Shown: piece by piece, positions 45,302-55,500 of the stretch | Numbering within the stretch: the first letter of the stretch is position 1 | How the letters are laid out: the number at the start of each line of letters is the position of its first letter | NCBI GenBank assembly: GCA_963787195.1 | Contig: CAWBCI010000074.1 | Location: 39,210 to 103,209, forward strand | Direction of reading: 5' to 3' | DNA length: 64,000 nucleotides | DNA from: CAWBCI01 sp963787195 | GTDB taxonomy: Bacteria > Bacteroidota > Bacteroidia > Bacteroidales > JAGOPY01 | Program-made: the position numbers and the translations under genes | Notes under the pieces: model-generated | What the model saw: the letters and a program-made list of their open reading frames with translations, nothing else | Told to the model about the DNA's origin: nothing | Database searches by the model: none

Positions 45302-48300
45302 TTACTTATTTATAAGTATAGTTCTGTTTATCAAAGCTTTTTTTGTCCGGATATTCAAAAAATAGACCCCCTCCGGAATTCCGGAAAGATTAACAGGCAT
45401 TGAAAGCCTTTCATCGCAACGAATTCCGTACATTTTCACAATCTGCTCTCCGAAAGTATTGAATATCAAAATATCAAATTTTATTTTCCCGGGATAAGTC
45501 ATATTTAAAGTGAAGCTTCCACTGTTCGGATTTGGTAAAATTTCAAGTCCAATGCCAGTAGTGTTTTCAGAGATCCCGAATGTATTTCCGACACTGACCG
45601 ATAATTCCGGTGAAAAATCACTGTTACCGCAATCATTCACTGCGCTCACCTGCAGGGAGGCTTCCCCTGTATAATTGCTGTCCCATTCGATCACGCAGGC
45701 TGAATCAGTCATACCCGAAATGATGGTTCCGGCTTCTGCAGGCTGGAGATCCCAATCATATGAAAGCGCATCCGGAGAATAGCTTGTATAAGTACTTTGG
45801 GGACTCATATAAGTATCTACTTCTACCGGACCGGAAGGTTTGGCAGCTTTCTCAGCTAAAGGATCGACCATGATGGTAATGGGGTCGTAAGTAGTATTTT
45901 CACAACCACTGCCATCGGTAACCGAGATTATCTGCACATCCATATCTGATACCGGACTTATATAAACCGTATCAATCCAGGGTTTATTCACATTCATCGT
46001 ATTGGTATAATCTCCAAAGTTAATAATCAAATGCCAGGGCGTAATTCCGGTCATCAAGATGCTGAATCCGGTACTGTCACCTTCACATATATGGGTTGAG
46101 GTGAAGTCTATAGTTGCATTTGGTATTGCAAAGATATTTACAGACAGGGAATCAGATTGTGGCCCGGCACCTTCGGTATTCATTCCACAAACTTTAATGG
46201 CAGCGGGGCCTATATACCCTGACGCCCAGTTTACTGTGGCCAGAGTGTCCCAACCTGTCACTGTGCCAGCTTCCGGAGGGTCGAGTTCCCAAAGATAAAA
46301 CTGGGCACCTTCAACCGTATGGGTAAGATACTCCGAACTCTGCGGATTTCCGCACAAGGACTGCGGTCCATCAGGAATGTCAGGAGCTTGTTTGATAGGA
46401 TGAAAATCAAAAAACTCAAGATATTTTAACATCAGTGATTTTCTCGTTGCAAGTAAATTATCATTAATTCCACCAAACTCAAATGATGAACCAATGGTCT
46501 TATAATTTCCTCCATCATATGAAACCGCGATATTATATAGGGGGCTTAGATTTTCAATTATTGCTACCGCATTGCTGTCAGGAGCAATATGGTCAATAAA
46601 ATTATTTTCACCACTGAAATAGTAACTCAGGCCCTGTGTAAAAGTTCCTGATTTCCCCCTTATATTTCCAAGATCTCCCTGACCATCTTCCAGGCCGAGG
46701 ATGTTAAACATGGGTTGAAGGGGAGTCGGATAATAAATCTGGTCGAAATACCAGGTGTCGCCCCCTTCCATATAGATATTCCCGCCGTTATTCAGGTAAT
46801 CAACAAATGAAGCGGCTTCTTCCGGGCTAAGTACATGCTTGAGGGGATAAGTTCCCAGGCAAAGAAAGATAGCTTTGAAAAAACTTATATCGGCAGGTAT
46901 ATCGGTCCTGTATTCCACACCTATCTTCCAGTTTTCTATTGCGGATTTGATGCTGGGGCCGGAGTTATGGTTGTTGTCAAGATCGATAACCAAAATAGGG
47001 AACTGGCCAACGGTAGTGGTGAATGAGGCGGTATCAGTAAGCCCGTAATCAGCCGCGAAATTAATGTTGAACCCGGCTATATGACCGGCAGGGGTCGTAA
47101 AGGAAGCGCTTACAGTGAAGGATTTTTGTAATACGGAATCTTCGGCGAGGTTTCCATACATGGCCGAATCAGATTCAATGCTGATATATTTATCCCCGGA
47201 CTCAAGTATTCCGGAGACATTAAAAGCATCCGCCGAACCGGTATTTTTTACTTTAACGATGAGGTCGCAAGTCTCATCCGGATCTAATCTCCCATTGTTA
47301 TTTCCGTTTATATCCGAAATCACTGAACTTTCATAATTCAGCACCGGCGCATGCCCGATAAGGCTCAGGCCGCTGATCCAGCTGGTATCGTTCCCGTTCA
47401 CAATTACATTGAAAAGTATCTTATGACCGTCGGGGATATTCGCCGCAAGGTCGAATGAAAAAGCAGCTGCACCGAAAACAGCCTGGTTCTCAGGGATATC
47501 TCCATAATTCACAGAAGAACTTGTGATATTTACGAATTCATCATCTGAACTGATTTCAGCCGACACATTATGAGCATCAGCTATTCCTATATTCTTCAAT
47601 TCGACCGGCATCATGATCGATTCGGTATAATCTGCCCTGCCATTATTGTTTCCACCGGAATCGTCGATCTGATATGAATTAAACACAACATAGGGGCCGC
47701 TGGGCGGAATCACATGTACACGGGAATGATAGCGAAAATAATTTTGCTTTGTAACCACTATGTCAAGCAAACTGGGGGCATATTGAGAAGGTATGCTGAT
47801 ATTTACCGGCTGTCCCGTTCCATCAGCTATACCCAGGAGTTCACCATCAACTGAAAGGGCAATAAGAGAGCCGGAGTCAGCTGTGACTGCAAAACTCTGG
47901 GCACCGCCCATCAATACGGTATCATGACTTACTGTAAGGGCTTGAGGAACTTCAGAATAAAGATTCAGAAAGGCATCTCCGTGATCATGGAAAAGATTGT
48001 ACGTGACTTCCTTTTCCGTTGTATTATAAGGCCAGTCGGAATATTTCAGGAAGTATTTTCCGGCGGCATTTCCAAAGGCGGGCAATTCGCCCCTTTCGGC
48101 GGGATTGCTTCCAACATCAGGCATAAAATCCGGAAACATATTATCATATACTCCCCAAACATATGTGTCGTTTACAAAGGAATAGGAAGTTTCAGATGGG
48201 GCTAATACACCCAGGGCGCCACTTGGTATACCATCATATGTATACCGATGGAATTTTTCTGCAAAACATTCCCCATTCATATTGTATTTACCTGTCAGGC

Positions 48301-49855
48301 AGTTAATTGAAAAGATAAAGGGGAGTTCGGTATTGTGAAGACCGTCAATATTGTTGCTGGTATACGCCGGTTCGCCCCAGCCGTTCTCAAAACCATGGTC
48401 ACGGTGTTGTACCAGGAAGGCACCGCTATTGATGGCATCATTGATCTGACTGGCATTTCCACCGGTCCACCCACCGAGATCCGAAGGATTCTGCGGTATA
48501 TAATCCAAACCTGAGGGCCCGAAATAATCCAGGACAGCACTGGTATTGGTTGCTGTAGACCAGGGGTCCATACTCGGGTTACCACTATATACTTCATTGA
48601 TCCTCACAGGGTGTTTGCCTTTAACATTTTTAAAATAACCTCCCACGACTTCGGAACAGATCTGGAACCAGCGTTCAGTCTGCCAGCCAAGGGCAGTCAC
48701 AGGATGGTCATAGAAGTTGGGATCGGTTGGGGGATTGCTTTCATAATCGATGAATTTACGGACCATCACTTCAAGTTGTGATTCGTTCTGGGCAGTAATC
48801 CGGGCAAAAACGATTTCTTCCTCATCATCATTATTCACATCAGCATAAATATGGTCGGAAACACAATAGGGCGCACCCATATAATACCAGAATGGGGATG
48901 TAATGGTATTTCCGTTGCTGCCATAGTCGCCCAGCAGCAAAATGGCGGAGGGCGGCGGATCCCAGTTCGCATAAATATCATTTACATAATTTTCGATAGC
49001 TGAGGAGGTATTGCCACCTATATCTGTAGTGGTAACGATTCCGGTAGAAATCCCCTGCATATTTCGGAATGTTCTGATGGTATCGGCCCAGCGGAGGAAA
49101 GCTTCATCATCAGGGCAAATGATGAGATAATCATAGCCAGTTCCACGAGTGTTCCGCAGTCTTTTGGAATAATCGACTGCAGGAATGGAATTCCGGTTGA
49201 TGAAAAGGTCCTGGATAATCGGGTCCCACCAGCGGCTTCTCAGGCGCTCTTCTCCGAATTGCCCGTTCCCCCCTTCAAAGCTGACCTTAATCTTCAGGTC
49301 CCGGAAGACTATCAAATCTTTGGTGACCGGGTTATACTGGAAGGGTGTAATGCCCAGTATCACCGCATCAATACCTCTGACTTGTGTATGTTCAGATAAT
49401 TTAACCGGTTCAGCAGGATAAAATGAATTTGAAGTATAGATCCTGGAATTCCGTTCATATTTAAGAGGGCCGCTATCGGTTGTTTTTGGGATCTGTGGTG
49501 CCGGAGCAATATTGACATTGTGAAGAGTATCGCTGCGGGAACTGATGACTTTCAGGACCGCAACTGCACCCTGCGGGAGGGCTATATATCGTCCGTCACC
49601 TGGAAGGTTGGGCGCTCCTGCATTATTTGGCAGGAAATGACCGGGCAGAGAGATCTCTTTCAATGCCTCACCCTGTATGCTGATATCATCGAGACTGAAA
49701 TTGTGAATGGAAAAGTCGATATTAACAGCGGCGGAACTTTGACTTTTCAGGCTGTAACCAGCCTGGTCCCAACTATCAGAATATTCATATTTCTGTGAAA
49801 AGGAGGTTAAACTGATAGAGCAGGCAGTAATCAGGAGAAGTAGCTGTACTTTCAT
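45302..49855 (-). CDS. Gingipain-like cysteine protease (C25) with T9SS sorting domain, paralogue 4
   Basis: This is the largest protein in the window, 1517 residues, with signal peptide MKVQLLLLITACSISLTSFSQ. The C25 domain has His487 (HRDHGFENGW) and Cys519 (SINCLTGKY). Three regions with NNNGRxxxxE-type loops (SGGNNNGRADYTE, NGNNNGRLDPDE) are CARDB-like repeats. From about residue 960 it carries a domain not found in paralogues 1-3: VIDLDNNHNSGPSIKSAIENW to KSLMLKYLEFFDF, possibly ThuA/glutamine-amidotransferase-like in fold. The same domain is in the partial gene at the window end. PKD-like domains and a sorting domain (EILPNPNSGSFTLN) follow. A TAACTTTG box lies at 49923-49930. Confidence 0.87.
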   Translation of the reverse strand: MKVQLLLLITACSISLTSFSQKYEYSDSWDQAGYSLKSQSSAAVNIDFSIHNFSLDDISIQGEALKEISLPGHFLPNNAGAPNLPGDGRYIALPQGAVAVLKVISSRSDTLHNVNIAPAPQIPKTTDSGPLKYERNSRIYTSNSFYPAEPVKLSEHTQVRGIDAVILGITPFQYNPVTKDLIVFRDLKIKVSFEGGNGQFGEERLRSRWWDPIIQDLFINRNSIPAVDYSKRLRNTRGTGYDYLIICPDDEAFLRWADTIRTFRNMQGISTGIVTTTDIGGNTSSAIENYVNDIYANWDPPPSAILLLGDYGSNGNTITSPFWYYMGAPYCVSDHIYADVNNDDEEEIVFARITAQNESQLEVMVRKFIDYESNPPTDPNFYDHPVTALGWQTERWFQICSEVVGGYFKNVKGKHPVRINEVYSGNPSMDPWSTATNTSAVLDYFGPSGLDYIPQNPSDLGGWTGGNASQINDAINSGAFLVQHRDHGFENGWGEPAYTSNNIDGLHNTELPFIFSINCLTGKYNMNGECFAEKFHRYTYDGIPSGALGVLAPSETSYSFVNDTYVWGVYDNMFPDFMPDVGSNPAERGELPAFGNAAGKYFLKYSDWPYNTTEKEVTYNLFHDHGDAFLNLYSEVPQALTVSHDTVLMGGAQSFAVTADSGSLIALSVDGELLGIADGTGQPVNISIPSQYAPSLLDIVVTKQNYFRYHSRVHVIPPSGPYVVFNSYQIDDSGGNNNGRADYTESIMMPVELKNIGIADAHNVSAEISSDDEFVNITSSSVNYGDIPENQAVFGAAAFSFDLAANIPDGHKILFNVIVNGNDTSWISGLSLIGHAPVLNYESSVISDINGNNNGRLDPDETCDLIVKVKNTGSADAFNVSGILESGDKYISIESDSAMYGNLAEDSVLQKSFTVSASFTTPAGHIAGFNINFAADYGLTDTASFTTTVGQFPILVIDLDNNHNSGPSIKSAIENWKIGVEYRTDIPADISFFKAIFLCLGTYPLKHVLSPEEAASFVDYLNNGGNIYMEGGDTWYFDQIYYPTPLQPMFNILGLEDGQGDLGNIRGKSGTFTQGLSYYFSGENNFIDHIAPDSNAVAIIENLSPLYNIAVSYDGGNYKTIGSSFEFGGINDNLLATRKSLMLKYLEFFDFHPIKQAPDIPDGPQSLCGNPQSSEYLTHTVEGAQFYLWELDPPEAGTVTGWDTLATVNWASGYIGPAAIKVCGMNTEGAGPQSDSLSVNIFAIPNATIDFTSTHICEGDSTGFSILMTGITPWHLIINFGDYTNTMNVNKPWIDTVYISPVSDMDVQIISVTDGSGCENTTYDPITIMVDPLAEKAAKPSGPVEVDTYMSPQSTYTSYSPDALSYDWDLQPAEAGTIISGMTDSACVIEWDSNYTGEASLQVSAVNDCGNSDFSPELSVSVGNTFGISENTTGIGLEILPNPNSGSFTLNMTYPGKIKFDILIFNTFGEQIVKMYGIRCDERLSMPVNLSGIPEGVYFLNIRTKKALINRTILINK

Positions 49856-49922
49856 AGTAGGCGGTTTAGGTGGCAGGGGTGTGTTTAGCTCATATCCGGG
49901 ATTTTCTTTTTAAGGATTCGTA

Positions 49923-49930
49923 CAAAGTTA
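49923..49930 (-). promoter_or_regulatory. Candidate -7 box (TAACTTTG) for C25 paralogue 4
   Basis: The minus-strand reading TAACTTTG is a full match to TAnnTTTG. It lies 67 bp before the ATG, in the gap after paralogue 5. Confidence 0.45.
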
Positions 49931-49960
49931 TATCAAACAGGATTAAAAATCCACCTACAT

Positions 49961-52297
49961 CTAATTATTTATATGTATAATTTTCCGGATGATAACTTCT
50001 TTCGCCGTTGTAATCCTGAGATAGATCAGGCCTGAGGGCCAGTCAGATCCGTCAATATTAAGAGAGGAATGATTTTCATTCAAATTAATATTTTGATTAA
50101 ACAGCATCCGGCCATCGGAATGATAAATTTCCAGGCTGGCATTGTCTTTTAAAGTATTGGCAAAACTTATCCGGATATTGTTTGTGAAAGGATTCGGGCT
50201 TGTAAAAACACTCACCGGTTCATTTGAAACTTCAGTAGTACCGGTAGTGATGGACATGGGATAATGGGTAGCCAGGCAATTATAACCTGAAACCACCAGG
50301 TCGGCGGAAGAGATATCAGTGAATCCGCCCAGGATCTCGATGATCGCGATCCCGCTTTCATCCGTTACAGCATTGCCAAGGAGTTGATTTCCCGAAAGTA
50401 CGCTGCACATCAGGCCTGCTGCAGGCTGCCCGTTGCTGTTAACCGATACACTTATTGTATTGGTTCCCGAAATGATCTCCTGAGGATAAGTCACTTCAAG
50501 GGGCATGGGTTCGTTAGTCCACACATTCAGCGTTGGATCGCCAAAAATATTGCAGTCATAAAAGCACCAGCGAAGAGCACCTTCTTCCCATTGCCCCGGA
50601 GCATTTACCCAGGGTGAGGTTTCAATTCTGGAAAGCATGTGGGCGGCTCCGACATGAGCTTCATGAGTGGTATAAAGGGCATTCACAAATTCCCGGTGAA
50701 GATGTTCCGAAGGCCCTTCAGTTTGTCCTTCATTGAACCATCCATATCTTGAGTTGAAAGCCCCGGCAACGGCAAAATTGTCGATACATACCATGGCTTC
50801 GCCTATACAGTCATTATCATCAAAAGCACCGCAATCACAGCCATGTGTGTAAACCAGGGTATAATTATGATCAGTCCCGTTTACCTGGGAGAAATTCGCA
50901 TTCGTAATATCATTGATGCTGAACCTCATCACATAAGTCTGATTGGCATGGCCTGAATGATGGATAAAGCTATGACCCTGGTTAATGGCAGCAAGCAAAT
51001 CGTTGGCGCTCCATGTATTATCGCGGTCATACATAGTCTGAATATTATCGCTTTCGGGGATACCGGTGGTGGTATAACCATTATCGTCTTTCTGACCGAT
51101 TAAGAGGTCAAGGTAATCCGAACCCCAGGTGAGCGGATTATCATAAAGGTTTTCTCCGGCTAATAAGGGTTTACGTAGCTCTCCGGTCACCGGATCATCC
51201 TGATATCTTACCGTTTTGTTGATCAATCTCTGGAGCTGGGCGACTGTACTTACTGGAAACCTTGCCACAGCCACATCCGGTAAAAGGTCATCTTCGCCTA
51301 TCTCTCCCCAGACGCCATTCCCGTTATCATCCCAGGTCCCGTCAAGGGCTGAATAATAAAGGTCGGAAGGGATATCCCAGCTTTCATAAACACTGCTTGA
51401 CTGAACATGACAATAGAAGCCGCGATAGGGAACATGCTCTACATCACCTCCCAGAAGAACATATTCAATTCCGTTATACTGATATTCCTGTATGATGTAA
51501 TTACGGATCTTTTCCTGGAGGTCCTGTCCATCCATCGTAGAATTGATCGTTTCAACACTTGTTACCTGGCTCTTCATGCCTCTTTCCAGATAAAGTGTGC
51601 TAAGGGCGCTGTATTCCGATTCAAAGAGAGCCGGGGTGATTATAAGTACCTGATATGCCCCGTCACGATTTTCCTTTACCGGATATAATTTTTCTTTCTC
51701 AGGATTCTGTACCAGGTGATCAACAATGTTGAGGGTATATTTGCTCGAATTCAGATTTGCCAGGGCGGCCTGTGACCTGGCTGTCGGTCCTGAAGTAATG
51801 GTTACAGTGACCTGGCTGTAATAACTTACCTGCCCGGTGGAAGGAATATAGCGCAGCGGGGTAAAACTGCCCATAGCGACTGCATGGCCATTCTGAAAAT
51901 AAGTTGAAAGCCTTCCTTCACTTTTGAGCGGATAAACTGCCGTAGAACTGTATACCGAAGCCTTCATATCAAAGGGAATCTTTTCATCAGAAGATAAAGG
52001 AAGTGAAGGCTGCTGTGGGAATATCCGGTAGCTTCCCGGAAGCATCACTTCTCCGCTGTATTCAACCCGCATCATGAGTCCGCTTTCACCCGGAGGTAGT
52101 AAAAGTTTTACATCCTGGTAAGGCAGGGCAGGTTCACCGGCCTGACCGGTAATAAAAGTGTTCCGGAACTGAATGAACTTAAATTCACCACTGGTCTTGA
52201 TTTGCGGCCTATCAAAATAATAAGTTTTTTGAATATTCCCTGCAAAACTGACACCGAGAATACTTAAGAAGAGTAATAGAGCGTAGAACTTTTTCAT
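49961..52297 (-). CDS. Compact gingipain-like cysteine protease (C25) with T9SS sorting domain, paralogue 5
   Basis: 778 residues, about half the size of its neighbours. The signal peptide is MKKFYALLLFLSILGVSFAG. A propeptide-like region (about 25-225) precedes the C25 domain, with His450 (HHSGHANQTY) and Cys487 (THGCDCGAF; Cys487 aligns with the nucleophile position C-x-x-G-x-F). One Ig-like domain (about 600-690) leads directly to the sorting domain VFTSPNPFTNNI. It lacks the CARDB-like, lectin-like and PKD modules of paralogues 1-4 and is the most diverged in sequence. This layout is closest to classic gingipain-type proteases, so it may be the ancestral form of the array or an independent family member. 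Confidence 0.88.
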   Translation of the reverse strand: MKKFYALLLFLSILGVSFAGNIQKTYYFDRPQIKTSGEFKFIQFRNTFITGQAGEPALPYQDVKLLLPPGESGLMMRVEYSGEVMLPGSYRIFPQQPSLPLSSDEKIPFDMKASVYSSTAVYPLKSEGRLSTYFQNGHAVAMGSFTPLRYIPSTGQVSYYSQVTVTITSGPTARSQAALANLNSSKYTLNIVDHLVQNPEKEKLYPVKENRDGAYQVLIITPALFESEYSALSTLYLERGMKSQVTSVETINSTMDGQDLQEKIRNYIIQEYQYNGIEYVLLGGDVEHVPYRGFYCHVQSSSVYESWDIPSDLYYSALDGTWDDNGNGVWGEIGEDDLLPDVAVARFPVSTVAQLQRLINKTVRYQDDPVTGELRKPLLAGENLYDNPLTWGSDYLDLLIGQKDDNGYTTTGIPESDNIQTMYDRDNTWSANDLLAAINQGHSFIHHSGHANQTYVMRFSINDITNANFSQVNGTDHNYTLVYTHGCDCGAFDDNDCIGEAMVCIDNFAVAGAFNSRYGWFNEGQTEGPSEHLHREFVNALYTTHEAHVGAAHMLSRIETSPWVNAPGQWEEGALRWCFYDCNIFGDPTLNVWTNEPMPLEVTYPQEIISGTNTISVSVNSNGQPAAGLMCSVLSGNQLLGNAVTDESGIAIIEILGGFTDISSADLVVSGYNCLATHYPMSITTGTTEVSNEPVSVFTSPNPFTNNIRISFANTLKDNASLEIYHSDGRMLFNQNINLNENHSSLNIDGSDWPSGLIYLRITTAKEVIIRKIIHINN

Positions 52298-52452
52298 TTA
52301 GAATTGATGTTTAAAGTGTTGAAATCCATTCTTTGAAATGGCTTACAATTATAATCTTTTAATCCTTTCCATTGAATAATTACCTGTAATTTTTTCGGAA
52401 GAACTTCTTTTTAATAATAATTCAAATCTAGTCAGAAGGATATTTGGAGTAT

Positions 52453-52483
52453 AAAAAAAGCAGGAATTTTTCCTGCTTTTTTT
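52453..52483 (-). terminator. Strong intrinsic terminator of BNR protein 1
   Basis: AAAAAAAGCAGGA pairs with TCCTGCTTTTTTT around a 5-nt loop. On the minus strand it ends in a run of seven T. It lies 45 bp after the stop at 52528. Confidence 0.92.
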
Positions 52484-52527
52484 CATCAAATTGATATAAA
52501 TCTTATTTCCGGAAAATCGGCAGGGCT

Positions 52528-55500
52528 TTATCTGAGCAAGATGATTTGTTTGCTTATGCTGCCATCCTTCCCGGATATCAGTCTCAGGGTATAAGTTCCC
52601 TCTGGTAATTTGCCCAGGTCGATTGATTTATTGAAATTTCCTTTTGAGACTTTTTCAATCGAAGAGTAAACTTCCTTACCCAGGTTATTGTATATCCTGA
52701 TTTCCAGATTCTGATCTTTCAGGGACTCAAAATCAAGCTTAAAGATACCTTCATTTGGATTTGGGTAAATGCGGAAATTATTCAGGGATTGATTTTCACC
52801 AATACCCTGGGAAGTATAGACATCCAGGTTAAATACATCGGAAGAAAGGCCTGCACCGCAATCGTTCAGAGCCTGGACTGAGACAGAGACCGGTCCGGCA
52901 TATCCGCTTGTCCAGGTCACCTGTCCGGTTGTATCTGTTCCGGAAATACTCCCGGCATTTTCAGGTGAGAGGGTCCAATTATATGAATTTGCATTCTCTG
53001 ACCCTGATGTAGTAAAATCAGAAGAACTATTCAGGAAGTTGTCCACAGATACAGGTCCGGAAATGGCGGCAGCTTTACCAGGCAGAGGATCCATGCTTAC
53101 CATGATAGTGTCGGAAGCCACACAGGAAGAGGCATTAGTGACTTCCACCCAGTATGTGCCGGCCTGGCTAAGGTCTATACTTTCAGTGTTTGCACCGGTG
53201 TTCCAGGAATAGCTGTAACCGCTCCCTGCTCCTGCATCCAGGCTTAGGGAAGCCCCCTCACAGAAACTCTGGTCAGGACCAAGATCAACTACAGGAAGGG
53301 GATTTACTGTCAGAACAACGGTATCGGATTTAGCACATCCGCTTGGGTTCGTGGCGATAACCATGTAAGAGCCTGCATCGGAAACAGTGATGCTGTCCCC
53401 TTGGGCGCCGGTATTCCATAGGTAAGTATATCCGCTTCCCGAGCCTGCATAAAAAGTATGCGATTCTCCCTGACAGATTTCTACATCTGGGCCGAGGTTT
53501 ACTTCCGGTATGGGTAATACGGTAATGGCAACCTCCTTGTCAATCACGATATTGCCATCGGTCATTTCGACATAATAGGTCGTGTTAACTTCCGGGCTGA
53601 CAAGGGGTTCCGCTTCGTTGGATGTAAATCCGACAGGATCAGAGGTCCAGCTATAGGTATAAGTTCCCGAGCCTCCGTCTGCTAAAGCATGAAGCTGAGC
53701 GGATCCACCAAGGCAAATGCTGTCTTTATCAGCATAAACCGTGAGTGCGAGATCCGATACATTCAAAGTAATGGGTACAGTAATGAGCGGGTTATCGGGA
53801 TCATTGCTGTGAAAATTGAGATTTGCCTGATAAGTTCCCATATCAAGGCCTGTTGAATTGAAGTCGATAGCGATTTGCTGGGCCTCCCCGGGGGCAATCG
53901 TTCCTTCCATAGGAGTAGCTGTAAACCAGCTTATATAGTCCAGGCTGTAGTCTTCTACTTCTCCATTGGCGGTTGATCCACATGGACCTGGGGTTCCATT
54001 GCGGAGGAGCCGGATACGCATTCCCGTCATCCCATTTTTTGCATTTGCCGGGGCGACGATATTTGCTGTATAGGGACCGCTTCCTGGTGAACCTGACACT
54101 ATTATGGCTCCATCGTCGGAAAAGTCCTGGTTTTGGTTCCAGTCTATCCAGATTCCGCATCTGTCTTCCGGATGGTTAATGAGAGCATTTGTAACTGTTA
54201 TCGGGTAGGACTGACCAGCCAGTATACCTGTGTTCAGGGCAGTGTAATCTTCATAACCTCCACATACAGAGGAATTATCTATGGCGCTCACATTTACTCT
54301 TTTGATATATTCACTACATCCGCCATCAGCTGCGCAGTATGCCTGTATGTTCCTGTTCTGATTGGCAGGACCGGTGACATCGGCTGTATAAGTTAAGGGT
54401 AACTGACCTGTATTTGAAATAGTCAGAATTTTGGAAGATGTATTATCCGGAGTAAGATAATCGGTGATGGAAACAGGATTGGCATTAATAAGGGCATTTC
54501 CCCACTGTATTTCGGTAGAAGCAGGTTGGGATTCTCCCTGACCTGTGTAATAAGCTGTTACAAGATAACGATAGTGTCCATAATCGGGTAAGGTGTCCGT
54601 AAATGAAGGGAGGGTGCTTGTCCCGATATTCATAAAATTCCTGTAAATATTGAAATGATCGAAAGTCGGGCCGGAATCGTGCGCCCAATTTAATATCACC
54701 TGTCCGTTAACATCATTAAGCTGTGCCTGCAGATTAGTCGGGGCTGTTATGGTGCTGGTCAGGTAAGGAGATGTATAAGTCATGGCTACACCGGTTCTGT
54801 TATCGGTCCAGATAGGATATACATACCCATCCTGTGCAGAGATACTCAGGTAATCCCCGAAATAACCAGTTGCAAGTCCGGGAATAGGGGCGGGGGTGAA
54901 GGCTACATCGCTCACTTTGAAATCTTCCCAGGTATTCCCGGCATCATAGGAATTGGCGCAATATACTTCGATCTGGGATCCGCCTACATTGCGGTCATCA
55001 TAAAAGATGGAGCTGAGAGTTCCTGTAGCCGGATCGCAGGTAATCCAGGGGAAATAATGTACTTTTCCCATATTGCTTGGGTCCTGGTTGATCCGGATAG
55101 GGCTTGACCAGGTATCTCCGCCATCTTCGGAACGAATCATATAAGCATCCACATCGCTTCCGCTATTGATCCCGGGAACGCCGTGATTAGCCCAGGTTAC
55201 GTAAATATTCCCACGGTTGGGACCATTACTGATGTCCACTGTCATGGATGGGAATGAATTCACCCTCATGTTTTTTCCAACACCTGAATTCCGGATACCT
55301 TTAATATTATCGATGATCCGGTATGCTTCCCAGGTCTGACCACCATCAAGGGAACGGGAGAGGCCGATTGCTTTCTCATCAGAAGGCCAGCTATCATATA
55401 TAATATAAATAATGTAAACTTCTCCGTCAGGACCGGTTTTGATATTGACGCCCTGGCAATGACTACCGGCATTCACGCTGGCGCTTATATTTTGCCGCGA

